Positions 1 to 7,736 of a stretch of DNA of 64,000 bases are shown piece after piece. The stretch's first letter is position 1. Each line of letters opens with the position of its first letter. The DNA is taken from NCBI RefSeq assembly GCF_039539005.1, contig NZ_BAABCP010000001.1:310001-374000 (forward strand). The letters are read 5' to 3'. Source of the DNA: Microbacterium soli. GTDB taxonomy: Bacteria > Actinomycetota > Actinomycetes > Actinomycetales > Microbacteriaceae. A program made the translations under genes and the position numbers. Under the pieces are notes generated by a model. It was given only the letters and a program-made list of their open reading frames with translations. It searched no databases and was not told the DNA's origin.

Positions 1-299
1 TGGACATCGCACTGCGGATGCACGGCCTTGGGGCGAATGTGGTCGCATACGACCCCGAGGCCGTCGCCACCGCACGGCGGGTGCACCCGCATCTGACTTA
101 CGCGAACACCCTGGAGGATGCGCTGCGCGGAGCCGAACTGGTCTCGGTCCTCACCGAGTGGCGTCAGTTCGTCGATCTGGATCCGGTCATCGCCGCCGCC
201 TCCGTCGCCTCTCCGACCATCATCGATGGCAGGAACTGCCTGGACCCGCAGCGCTGGATCGAGAACGGGTGGAGGTACCGTGGCCTCGGTCGCCACTGA
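1..299 (+). CDS. UDP-glucose 6-dehydrogenase family, C-terminal fragment
   Basis: The 5' part lies outside the window; the open frame begins at base 3 and ends at TGA 297-299. The visible 99 or so residues match the C-terminal UDP-binding domain of the UDP-glucose/GDP-mannose dehydrogenase family: a GANVVAYDP strand, then an ELVSVLTEWRQF segment and a DGRN motif near the end. In the family this domain, with an N-terminal Rossmann domain, oxidises UDP-glucose to UDP-glucuronate using NAD+. Its position ahead of an acyltransferase and glycosyltransferases suggests it supplies a uronic acid donor for the same polysaccharide. The exact substrate cannot be decided from this fragment. Confidence 0.85.
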   Translation, partial: DIALRMHGLGANVVAYDPEAVATARRVHPHLTYANTLEDALRGAELVSVLTEWRQFVDLDPVIAAASVASPTIIDGRNCLDPQRWIENGWRYRGLGRH

Positions 300-2331
300 C
301 CGCGAGGCACTCCCCGCACGCATCGGCGCGAGAGCAGCCCGCGCGGTCCGCGGCGACATCCAGGCGCTCCGCGCCTACGCGGTGGCCGCCGTCGTCCTGT
401 TCCACGTCTGGCCGCGCGCCGTCACCGGCGGCTACGTCGGCGTGGACGTGTTCTTCGTCATCTCCGGGTTCCTCATCACCGGACAGCTGGTGCGCCTGCG
501 GGAGCGCGGAGCGCTCCTGCTGTCCGCGTTCTGGGCGGCGCGGGCACGGCGGCTGCTTCCGGCGGCGCTCCTTGTTCTCATCGTCAGCACCGGGCTGACT
601 CTGCTGTTCGCCCCGGCGTCCCTGGTCACGCAGTATCTGCGCTCGATCATCGGGAGCACCGCGTACGTGGAGAACTGGGTTCTCGCCGCCGATGCCATCG
701 ACTACCTGGCAGCGGACAACGCGCCGCCGATCGCCCAGCACTACTGGTCGCTGTCGGTCGAGGAGCAGTTCTACATCATCTGGCCGCTCGTCGTGATCGT
801 CGGGATGCTCTGGGGCGCGCGTCGGCGTCTGCTGGGTCTGATCGTCGCGCTCACCGCAGGCAGCCTGGTGTACAGCGTCGTCGCCACCTTCACCGACCCG
901 TCGGCCGCCTACTTCGCCACGCCGTCACGGGTGTGGGAGTTCGGCCTGGGCGCCGTGGTGGCGCTCCTCCCCACCCTGGCGATACCACGCGTGATCCGCT
1001 CCGTGATGTGGGTCCTCGGCTGGCTCGCGCTGCTCCTCTCCGCGTTCGTCCTCAACGCGGCCACGCCCTTCCCCGGCTATGCGGCGATCCTCCCGGTCGC
1101 CGCTGCCGCCGCCGTCATCGCCGCCGGCCCGGAGGCTCCGTTCGCGGCCGCGCGGGTCCAGGATCTGCGCCCGCTCCAATGGGTGGGGGACAACTCCTAC
1201 GGCATCTACCTGTGGCACTGGCCGCTGGTGGTCATCGCCCCCGCCGTCCTCGGGCGCCCGCCCCGGCTGGCGGAGAACATCACCCTGGTCTGCCTCACCG
1301 TCGTCGCTGCGGCACTCAGCAAGAGGTTCGTTGAGGATCCGCTCCGGTTCGGGGCTCTCAGCAGGGTGCGCCCACGGTGGATCCTCATCGGCGTCGCCGC
1401 ATCGATGGCCGTGGTCATCACCACCGCAGCGCTGCCCATACAGCTGCTGTTCGCCTCGGCGACGACGAAGACGGAGCAGGCCAGGACACAGCTCCTGGAC
1501 CCCACAGAATGCCGCGGGGCTAGCCTCCTGCTCGAGCCGGGCTGCGCCCAGCAGCGTGCCAAGGGCTCCGTCCCGGCGGCGGATCTCGTCCCACCGCTCA
1601 CCGGGCTGTATGACGACACCGGGGGCGCGTTCTCGTGCTATCAGTCCGACAGCTCCATCGCCATCGTGCCCTGCCATCTCGGATCGGATGCTGCAGACAG
1701 CGTCCGCATCGCAGTGACCGGTGACTCGCACGCCGCCATGCTGACCCCGGCCTTCCGCGACATCGCCGAGGAGAACAACTGGGCCGTCGATGTCTACGTC
1801 GGACGCGGCTGCGTCTGGGCCGACGACCCGGACCCGAACTGCGCAACGCGACTCGTTGCGCTCAACGCCGATCTGCTCTCGCACCACTACGACGCGATCA
1901 TCGTCACGGCGTGGAACCAGCTCACTCTGGATGACACGCAGCGCACCGCACGCGCCGAGCAGTTCGTATCGGTGTGGCGGGATGCCGCCGCCGCAGGGAT
2001 CACGGTGATCCCCGTCCTCGACAACCCGGGCGTCCCGGAGAGCTCGGCCGACTGTCTGAACGAGAACAGCGCCTTCGACGCCGCCACCTGCTCCTTCTCC
2101 GCCGAGCAGTCCCTGCTGCCGGACCCGCTGGGCATCGCGTCAGCCGATCTCGGCATCCAGCCGGTGGACCTGCGCGCCGCGTTCTGTGACACGGACGGTC
2201 GGTGCCCTATGGTGGCTGGAGGGGTGGTCGTCTATCGAGATCTGCACCACATCACGGCATCGTTCAGCCACTCCCTGGCACCGTACCTGTCCGAGCAGAT
2301 CATGAGTGGGATCGACCACTCGACCCGTTGA
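280..2331 (+). CDS. Acyltransferase-3 / SGNH fusion, O-acetylase of a surface polysaccharide
   Basis: 683 residues from GTG 280, which lies inside the end of the preceding gene with GGAGG at 271-275; upstream in-frame codons look like shadow sequence. The N-terminal part is a multi-pass acyltransferase-3 (OafA/YrhL type) domain: FHVW with His42, then GVDVFFVISGFLI around 54-66 and SLSVEEQFYIIWPL further on. About ten hydrophobic segments follow. The C-terminal third is a predicted extracytoplasmic SGNH hydrolase domain with GDSH at 481-484 (Ser483) and a DLHH block at 654-657 giving the Asp/His pair. Known members move acetyl groups across the membrane onto sugars. The overlap with the dehydrogenase gene implies one transcript. 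The sugar acceptor is unknown. Confidence 0.9.
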   Translation: MASVATDREALPARIGARAARAVRGDIQALRAYAVAAVVLFHVWPRAVTGGYVGVDVFFVISGFLITGQLVRLRERGALLLSAFWAARARRLLPAALLVLIVSTGLTLLFAPASLVTQYLRSIIGSTAYVENWVLAADAIDYLAADNAPPIAQHYWSLSVEEQFYIIWPLVVIVGMLWGARRRLLGLIVALTAGSLVYSVVATFTDPSAAYFATPSRVWEFGLGAVVALLPTLAIPRVIRSVMWVLGWLALLLSAFVLNAATPFPGYAAILPVAAAAAVIAAGPEAPFAAARVQDLRPLQWVGDNSYGIYLWHWPLVVIAPAVLGRPPRLAENITLVCLTVVAAALSKRFVEDPLRFGALSRVRPRWILIGVAASMAVVITTAALPIQLLFASATTKTEQARTQLLDPTECRGASLLLEPGCAQQRAKGSVPAADLVPPLTGLYDDTGGAFSCYQSDSSIAIVPCHLGSDAADSVRIAVTGDSHAAMLTPAFRDIAEENNWAVDVYVGRGCVWADDPDPNCATRLVALNADLLSHHYDAIIVTAWNQLTLDDTQRTARAEQFVSVWRDAAAAGITVIPVLDNPGVPESSADCLNENSAFDAATCSFSAEQSLLPDPLGIASADLGIQPVDLRAAFCDTDGRCPMVAGGVVVYRDLHHITASFSHSLAPYLSEQIMSGIDHSTR

Positions 2332-2352
2332 GCACACCCAGGAAGGCCGCCG

Positions 2353-3282
2353 ATGACAGCCCGAGTCTCGATCGTCACACGCACGAAGGACAGACCGGTC
2401 TTCCTGCGCCGCGCCCTGGCGAGCATCACGGGCCAGTCCTTCGAGGACTGGGCGCTGATCATCGTCAATGACGGCGGCGATCCTTCCGAGGTGGCTCAGA
2501 TCGTCGACGAGCTACCCGACCAGCATCACCGCAGAGTCACGATCATCGATCACGCCGCCCCGCTCGGGCGTTGGGAGGCGGCGAATGCCGGGGTCCGCGT
2601 AGCAGACGGCGAATTCCTCATCCTGCACGACGACGACGACAGCTGGGAGCCGTCGTTCCTGGACACGGCGGTCGACTACCTCGACCGGAATCCCGACCGG
2701 GAGGGCGTCGTCTCCCGCATCGACATCATCTGGGAGCGTCGCACCGGGGACGCCCTGGAGGTGCTCGGACGCGAGCCGTTCCTACCGGACAGCGTCGCCC
2801 CGCTGCTGATGAACCAGCAGCGGTTCAATCAGTTCGTGCCGATCGCCTTCCTCTACCGCAGATCCCTGCACGATGAAATCGGGCTCTACGACGATTCCCT
2901 CCCCGTCGTCGGCGACTGGGTGTTCAACACCCGGGTGCTGGAGCGCGGGCCGCTATCCTACCTGCCCGGCCCGCCGCTCGCCCACTGGCATCAGCGCCCC
3001 TCCGGCATCCAGGCGGACGGCAACAGCGTCATCGCCGAGAGCGACGCCCACCGGCTCCACGATGCCCTGGTGCGAGACGCCGCGTTCCGCCGTCTCGTCG
3101 CAACAGAGGGCTCTGCCGGACCGCTCTACTTCGAGGCCCGGCTGCGCGACACCGAAGAGATGCTCCGCCGGGAGCTGGCCTCGATGCGCCACGATCTGGC
3201 GCATCCGCTGCTTCTGGTCTACCGACGGCTGCGGGAGGCCATCCACAGGTTCCGAGGAACTCGTCGCGATAAACTGCGGTGA
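2353..3282 (+). CDS. Family 2 glycosyltransferase
   Basis: 309 residues, preceded by an AGGAAGG ribosome site 21 bases after the acyltransferase stop. The GT-A fold is clear: RVSIVTRTKDRP at the start, ALIIVNDGG for the nucleotide-binding strand, and the acidic stretch HDDDDSWEP for the metal/UDP-sugar site. A later GLYDDSLPVVGDW segment fits the usual acceptor-side region. No membrane segment is visible, so it is a cytoplasmic enzyme, presumably adding one sugar to a lipid-linked glycan. It overlaps the next gene at the stop codon, so the two are probably translated together. Donor and acceptor are not predictable. Confidence 0.88.
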   Translation: MTARVSIVTRTKDRPVFLRRALASITGQSFEDWALIIVNDGGDPSEVAQIVDELPDQHHRRVTIIDHAAPLGRWEAANAGVRVADGEFLILHDDDDSWEPSFLDTAVDYLDRNPDREGVVSRIDIIWERRTGDALEVLGREPFLPDSVAPLLMNQQRFNQFVPIAFLYRRSLHDEIGLYDDSLPVVGDWVFNTRVLERGPLSYLPGPPLAHWHQRPSGIQADGNSVIAESDAHRLHDALVRDAAFRRLVATEGSAGPLYFEARLRDTEEMLRRELASMRHDLAHPLLLVYRRLREAIHRFRGTRRDKLR

Positions 3283-4361
3283 TGCGCAACGGTCCCCACG
3301 TCCATGTCTTCCCGGACTGGAAGGACAACCCGTACCTCAACCTACTGAGCCTGGCGCCGACGGCCCAGGGCTTCCAGTTCAGCGGACGCACGACCTATCC
3401 GTCGCTGCTGGCCACGCTCCGCGATCTGCGCCGCGACGACACCATGCACTTCCACTGGACGGCACCGATCGTGCAGTCGGCGCCGAGCCGATGGAAGGCA
3501 CTGCGGCGCGTGCGGACGCTTGCCGCCGAGTTGGACGCCGCGAAGTCGCGCGGAGCGCACGTCATCTGGACGATCCACAATCGGATGCCGCACGAACTGG
3601 ACCATCCGGAGGCCGAGCGGAAGCTGTACGGCGTCCTCGCCGACGCGGCCGACGTCATCCACATCATGTCTCCGGCGACGGCCGACGTCCTCGCCGACAT
3701 CGTGCATCTTCCCGAGGACAAGGTGCTGCAGATCCCGCACCCGAGCTATGCCGGGGTCTACGACACCGAGATCACCCGTGCTCAGGCGCGTGAGAGCATG
3801 CAGCTGGCCGATAACGAGTACGCCGTGCTGTTCCTCGGCCAGGTTCGCCCGTACAAGGGCATAGACATGCTCCTCGCCGCAACCGCAGGGATCACCCGCG
3901 TCGATGGGAAGCGGCCAGTGCTGCTCCTGGCCGGAGCTGCCAGCCCCGAGGCGGTCGCACAGTTCGATGACCTGCGGCCGGACGGCCTGCGGACAGTGAC
4001 CTCCTTCACCCCCGTCCCGGACGAGGAGATCGCCCGGTGGTATCGCGCCGCTGACGTTGCGGTGTTCCCGTACCGGGCGATCCTGAACTCCGGAAGCGTC
4101 CACCTGGCCGCGACGATGCACGTGCCCGTGATCCTCCCCGGGCTCCCGCACCTCACCGAGCAGTTCCGGGAGCAGCGGTGGGTGCGGTTCTTCGACACGG
4201 AGCACCCCGTCGATTCCCTCCGCTCGGTTCTGAGTGATCAGGACTTCGACGGCCTCGATGAACTCGACTTCGAACGCTTCACCGCCCCGATCAGCCCGTG
4301 GCGGGTCTCGCAGCGGTACGGCGACGTCCTGCGTCGACTGTCATCGACGCAGCGCGCGTAG
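3282..4361 (+). CDS. GT-B fold (group 1) glycosyltransferase
   Basis: 359 residues from ATG 3282; GTG 3279 just upstream gives one extra residue and a GTGA overlap, and no clear ribosome site separates the two. The C-terminal half has the group-1 layout: AVLFLGQVRPYKGIDMLL at the start of the donor domain and RAADVAVFPYRAILNSGS near the donor site, with an Asn-Ser-Gly stretch in place of the commoner E-x7-E motif. The N-terminal half contains HFHWTAP and IWTIHN, typical of the acceptor domain. It is the last gene of the rightward group and its 3' end overlaps a convergent gene by 21 bases. Likely a sugar transferase for the same polymer. Confidence 0.82.
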   Translation: MRNGPHVHVFPDWKDNPYLNLLSLAPTAQGFQFSGRTTYPSLLATLRDLRRDDTMHFHWTAPIVQSAPSRWKALRRVRTLAAELDAAKSRGAHVIWTIHNRMPHELDHPEAERKLYGVLADAADVIHIMSPATADVLADIVHLPEDKVLQIPHPSYAGVYDTEITRAQARESMQLADNEYAVLFLGQVRPYKGIDMLLAATAGITRVDGKRPVLLLAGAASPEAVAQFDDLRPDGLRTVTSFTPVPDEEIARWYRAADVAVFPYRAILNSGSVHLAATMHVPVILPGLPHLTEQFREQRWVRFFDTEHPVDSLRSVLSDQDFDGLDELDFERFTAPISPWRVSQRYGDVLRRLSSTQRA

Positions 4362-6026
4362 CCGATCCCTGACGGTGATCAGCGCGCGGCGGGGTGCACG
4401 GACCAGCCAGTGGCGTCGGCGCGACAGACGGACCCACCCCTGCTCCTGCTCGTAGAGCACGTTCTCGAGCCTGCGGTACTCGGGCACCGGCGCGTCGACG
4501 TGCACGGCGACCGTCCTGCCGTCCGCGAATCTGAGGGCCGGCTGCAGCTCGCGTCCACGGGGCAGGTGGGAGACGCGGAACTCGGCGTCCCAGACCGCAC
4601 TGTCCTGCCCGCGCCGCCAGTCGACGCGAACGGGATGCACACACCCCTCGCTGCTCCACAGCACCGGTACGACGTCATCGGTCGAGCTGCTGCCGTGCAG
4701 CCGGACCGGATCCCCGCCGAAGATCGCGCTGACCGTGCCGCCGGTCTCCGCCCGAACCGCCACCGGGGTCCCACTGCCCAGCTCGGGGATCTCCGCACGC
4801 ACCTCGTCGCCGAACACCGACACAGCGGCCTCCGCGAGCCGATCCCAGTGTGCTTCGAAGTCACCCGCTCCCGGCCGAATGCCTCCCAGCGTGGCTAGTG
4901 CTCCGGTGCGGAGCACTCGCTCCACCTCCGCAAACAGCTCGGGTTCTGCGACCACGCTCTTCAGCAGCGCGGTCCAGGCGTCCATCCGGGTGCCCGCGTC
5001 TTCAGCTCGCCATGCGCCGCCATCGACCGTCTGCGCGGCGGCCCGCGCCGCGAGGAATTCGCCCCGGCGCAGCAGGTGCATCGTCATCCGCTTACGCGCA
5101 TCGATCCACCGGGGCGCCGGTGCGCAGCGTTCCAGCAACTCCTCCAGGAGGGCGACGACCCGGCCGTCGTCGTCGCGCTCGCCGCTCCAGGCGGACAGGA
5201 ACTTCCGCGCGTGGAAGAACCCGTCCCGGTCGTAGATCAGCGCCGCATACCGCGACTCCAGCTCGGGCTCGCCCACCGACGAGAGCAGGTCGGCGCAGAT
5301 GGCCTCCTGCGTGAGATAGCTGATGAAGGCCGCAGACGACGGGGCCTTCGCCGTCATCGACGATCCTCCCGGGCGATCGCGGTAGAGGTAGACGACATCC
5401 TCGATGACATCGATCGCGGAGGCCTTCACATACGCGGTCGTCATCGGGACGATATCGTTGGAGCGCACGACGTCCGGGAACTCGATGCCGTTGCCGAGCC
5501 AGAACGAGCGGTCGAACACCTTGTTCCAGCAGGGTCGGCTGAAGATCATCGTCGGGATCTGCGTCAGCGAGACCCCCTGCGCGGGCTGGGAGAAGGCCGT
5601 CATGCTCGCTGTCGGACGCCATGTCGACGCCGGGGAGAACTTGATGTAGTCACCGATCACGACCTGCGATCCCGTCCGCTCCAGCGACGCGACCATCGCA
5701 CGGTACGCACCATCCGGAACGATGTCGTCACCGTCCGCGAAGGCGAGGTACCGCCCGCGCGCCCAGCGCACGCCCTCGTTCCGCGCCGAGCCGCCGCCGA
5801 AGGACTCGGCGCGGACCAGCCGGGCACGCGGGTCACCGGCGATGCACCGTTCCACGACCTCGACCGTGCCGTCGTCGGAGTGATCGTCGACGACGATCAC
5901 CTCCAGCCCGTCGACATCCTGGCCGAGCACCGAGTACAGCGTCTCGGCGATCCACGGACGGACATTGTGCGTCGGGATGACGATGGACAGCAGCACGCCT
6001 TCCTCCGACTGCGGTGACTCGCTCAC
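4341..6026 (-). CDS. Family 2 glycosyltransferase with long C-terminal extension
   Basis: 561 residues. Residues about 10-240 form a GT2 domain: LSIVIPTHN at 13-21, VIVVDDHSDDGT at 43-54, GGGSARNEG, and FADGDD at 96-101 as the DXD-type metal site. The remaining 300 residues are not a catalytic domain I recognise; they look like a helical middle region and a final beta-rich segment, as in TarS/TagF-associated GT2 enzymes, where such parts aid acceptor binding or oligomerisation. That comparison is inferred. The start overlaps the stop of the ABC ATPase gene upstream by four bases, so it is cotranscribed with the exporter and probably builds or decorates the exported chain. Confidence 0.85.
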   Translation of the reverse strand: MSESPQSEEGVLLSIVIPTHNVRPWIAETLYSVLGQDVDGLEVIVVDDHSDDGTVEVVERCIAGDPRARLVRAESFGGGSARNEGVRWARGRYLAFADGDDIVPDGAYRAMVASLERTGSQVVIGDYIKFSPASTWRPTASMTAFSQPAQGVSLTQIPTMIFSRPCWNKVFDRSFWLGNGIEFPDVVRSNDIVPMTTAYVKASAIDVIEDVVYLYRDRPGGSSMTAKAPSSAAFISYLTQEAICADLLSSVGEPELESRYAALIYDRDGFFHARKFLSAWSGERDDDGRVVALLEELLERCAPAPRWIDARKRMTMHLLRRGEFLAARAAAQTVDGGAWRAEDAGTRMDAWTALLKSVVAEPELFAEVERVLRTGALATLGGIRPGAGDFEAHWDRLAEAAVSVFGDEVRAEIPELGSGTPVAVRAETGGTVSAIFGGDPVRLHGSSSTDDVVPVLWSSEGCVHPVRVDWRRGQDSAVWDAEFRVSHLPRGRELQPALRFADGRTVAVHVDAPVPEYRRLENVLYEQEQGWVRLSRRRHWLVRAPRRALITVRDRLRALRR

Positions 6027-6784
6027 GCCTTGACCTCCTGCAGCAGGGCCACCGCGTCCCGGATCGGGCCGTCGAAGACCTTATGGCCCTTGTCGATGAC
6101 GATTCCGCGCTCGCAGAGCTGTTCGACCATCTTCATGTCGTGACTGACGACGAGCATGGTCACGCCCTCTTCAGCGAGCTGTTGGATGCGCGCCTTGCAC
6201 TTGTCGCGGAAGGGCGCATCGCCGACGGAGAGCACTTCGTCCACTAGCAGTATGTCGAGGTCGACGTGGATCGCCACCGAGAACGCCAGCCGCATGAACA
6301 TCCCGGAGGAGTAGTGCTTGACCTCCTGGTTGATGAAGTCGCCGATCTCGGAGAACTCCACGATGTCGTCGAACCGTGCATCGGTCTCCTTTCGGCTCAT
6401 CCCGAGTATCGCGGCGTTCAGATACACGTTCTCGCGACCGCTGAGATCTGGGTGGAACCCGGCCCCGACCTCGATCAGACCCGCGACGCGCCCACGGGTT
6501 AGCACCGTCCCCGAATCGGGCTCCAGGACGCCGGAGACGAGCTTCAGCGAGGTCGACTTGCCCGACCCGTTCAGGCCGAGGACGGCGACGGACTCCCCCT
6601 CGCCGACCTGGAAGCTGATGTCGTCCAACGCGGTGAACGTCTCGGCGCGCACCTTGCGCCCGCGCAACCAGCCGACGAACGCCTCCTTGAACGAATGCGA
6701 GTTCCGCTTCAGGAACCGCTTCGAGACGTGGTCCAGGACGATGCTCGGCGTGCTCTGGGTCAATACTTCGATTCGATTCATCAC
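6023..6784 (-). CDS. Polysaccharide export ABC transporter ATPase (TagH/Wzt type)
   Basis: 253 residues. Walker A GLNGSGKST at 70-78, signature YSSGM at 158-162 with the xxRLAF continuation typical of polysaccharide exporters, Walker B ILLVDEVLSVGD at 178-189, and switch His215 in VSHD. With the permease encoded just upstream it would form the exporter that moves an undecaprenyl-linked glycan across the membrane. The protein ends soon after the ATPase core, so it lacks the carbohydrate-binding domain that long Wzt proteins use to recognise a capped chain end; this resembles TagH. It overlaps both neighbours by four bases, a tight translational unit. Confidence 0.93.
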   Translation of the reverse strand: MMNRIEVLTQSTPSIVLDHVSKRFLKRNSHSFKEAFVGWLRGRKVRAETFTALDDISFQVGEGESVAVLGLNGSGKSTSLKLVSGVLEPDSGTVLTRGRVAGLIEVGAGFHPDLSGRENVYLNAAILGMSRKETDARFDDIVEFSEIGDFINQEVKHYSSGMFMRLAFSVAIHVDLDILLVDEVLSVGDAPFRDKCKARIQQLAEEGVTMLVVSHDMKMVEQLCERGIVIDKGHKVFDGPIRDAVALLQEVKA

Positions 6785-7704
6785 AGGTCCTGCGCAAAGG
6801 TTCGCTCATAGTGGCGGAAGACGAGCTGGCCGATCACCAGTGAGGCCAGTGCCGCGATCGCCGCCGTCAGCATCGACCACCCGAAGTAGTCGGGGACGCC
6901 GAGCGGCGTCGCCACCAACGGCGCCCAGATCGCCGTGTGCGAGAGCTCGACGCCGACGGTGAGCGGGTTCGACATGTACACGAACGTCGCCCAGGAGTGA
7001 TTGTGCAGGGCGTTGGCCATCATCACCCAGGTGTAGAGCACCGGCGAGGTCCAGGTGGAGAACATCTTGATGAGGTCGACGAAGTTCTGCGCATCCCGGT
7101 AGCGCACGTTCAGACCGCTGAAGAACAGGCCGAGCCCCAACGCGAAGACCAGCACGAGAAGGATGCCAGCCATAAAACCCGCGAGCCCGCCCACCGTCGG
7201 CACCCAGCCGAGAACAAGGCAGACGGCGATGAGGATCGCCAGCTGTGGAAGGAAGTGGATGACCGAGCCGACGATGGCCGCGACCGGGAACAGCTCACGC
7301 GGCAGATAGATCTTGCGCACGAGCGCACGATTGTCGACGATCGAGTTGGTCGCGTTGCCGAACGCCTCGTTGAAGAGATTGACGATGACGATGCCGCTGA
7401 ACAGGTAGATCGCGTACTGCTCGACGCGCTGGTTCTGGAGGATGATCCCCATCACGAAGTAATAGATGACGAACTGCGCGGCGGGCTTCACGTAGGACCA
7501 GACCCAGCCCAGGGCGGAGTTCCGGTAGCGCGTCGCCGTCCCCTTGCGGATCAGCACGCCGAGCAGGTACCGCCATCGGACGACATCGACTAGGCCGTTG
7601 CCATGCCCCGGACGATCGTACTGGGAGACGTCGACGAACGTTCCTGCCAATTGCGGTCCTCTCACAGCACGGGAAAGCGGCCGACGACGCAGCCACCCCG
7701 GCAT
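6781..7704 (-). CDS. Polysaccharide export ABC-2 permease (TagG/Wzm type)
   Basis: Up to 307 residues with six hydrophobic segments and the ABC-2 family hallmark RYRNSALGWVWSYVKP near the N terminus, preceding the first membrane span; VRYRDAQNFVDL lies in the central part. It would pair with the ATPase downstream to export a lipid-linked wall polymer. The start is uncertain: ATG 7704 has no ribosome site, whereas TTG 7653 is preceded by GAGAGGA at a normal distance and would give 290 residues, closer to family length. The gene follows the large double glycosyltransferase by 32 bases and overlaps the ATPase gene by four, so all are likely one operon. Confidence 0.9.
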   Translation of the reverse strand: MPGWLRRRPLSRAVRGPQLAGTFVDVSQYDRPGHGNGLVDVVRWRYLLGVLIRKGTATRYRNSALGWVWSYVKPAAQFVIYYFVMGIILQNQRVEQYAIYLFSGIVIVNLFNEAFGNATNSIVDNRALVRKIYLPRELFPVAAIVGSVIHFLPQLAILIAVCLVLGWVPTVGGLAGFMAGILLVLVFALGLGLFFSGLNVRYRDAQNFVDLIKMFSTWTSPVLYTWVMMANALHNHSWATFVYMSNPLTVGVELSHTAIWAPLVATPLGVPDYFGWSMLTAAIAALASLVIGQLVFRHYERTFAQDL

Positions 7705-7736
7705 CTTATCGACCGGACCTGTGTGCTCGATTGCAG

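Noticed and set aside
118..279. Upstream in-frame extension of the acyltransferase
   Set aside because: It lies wholly inside the dehydrogenase gene in another frame; GTG 280 has a ribosome site and begins family-like sequence.
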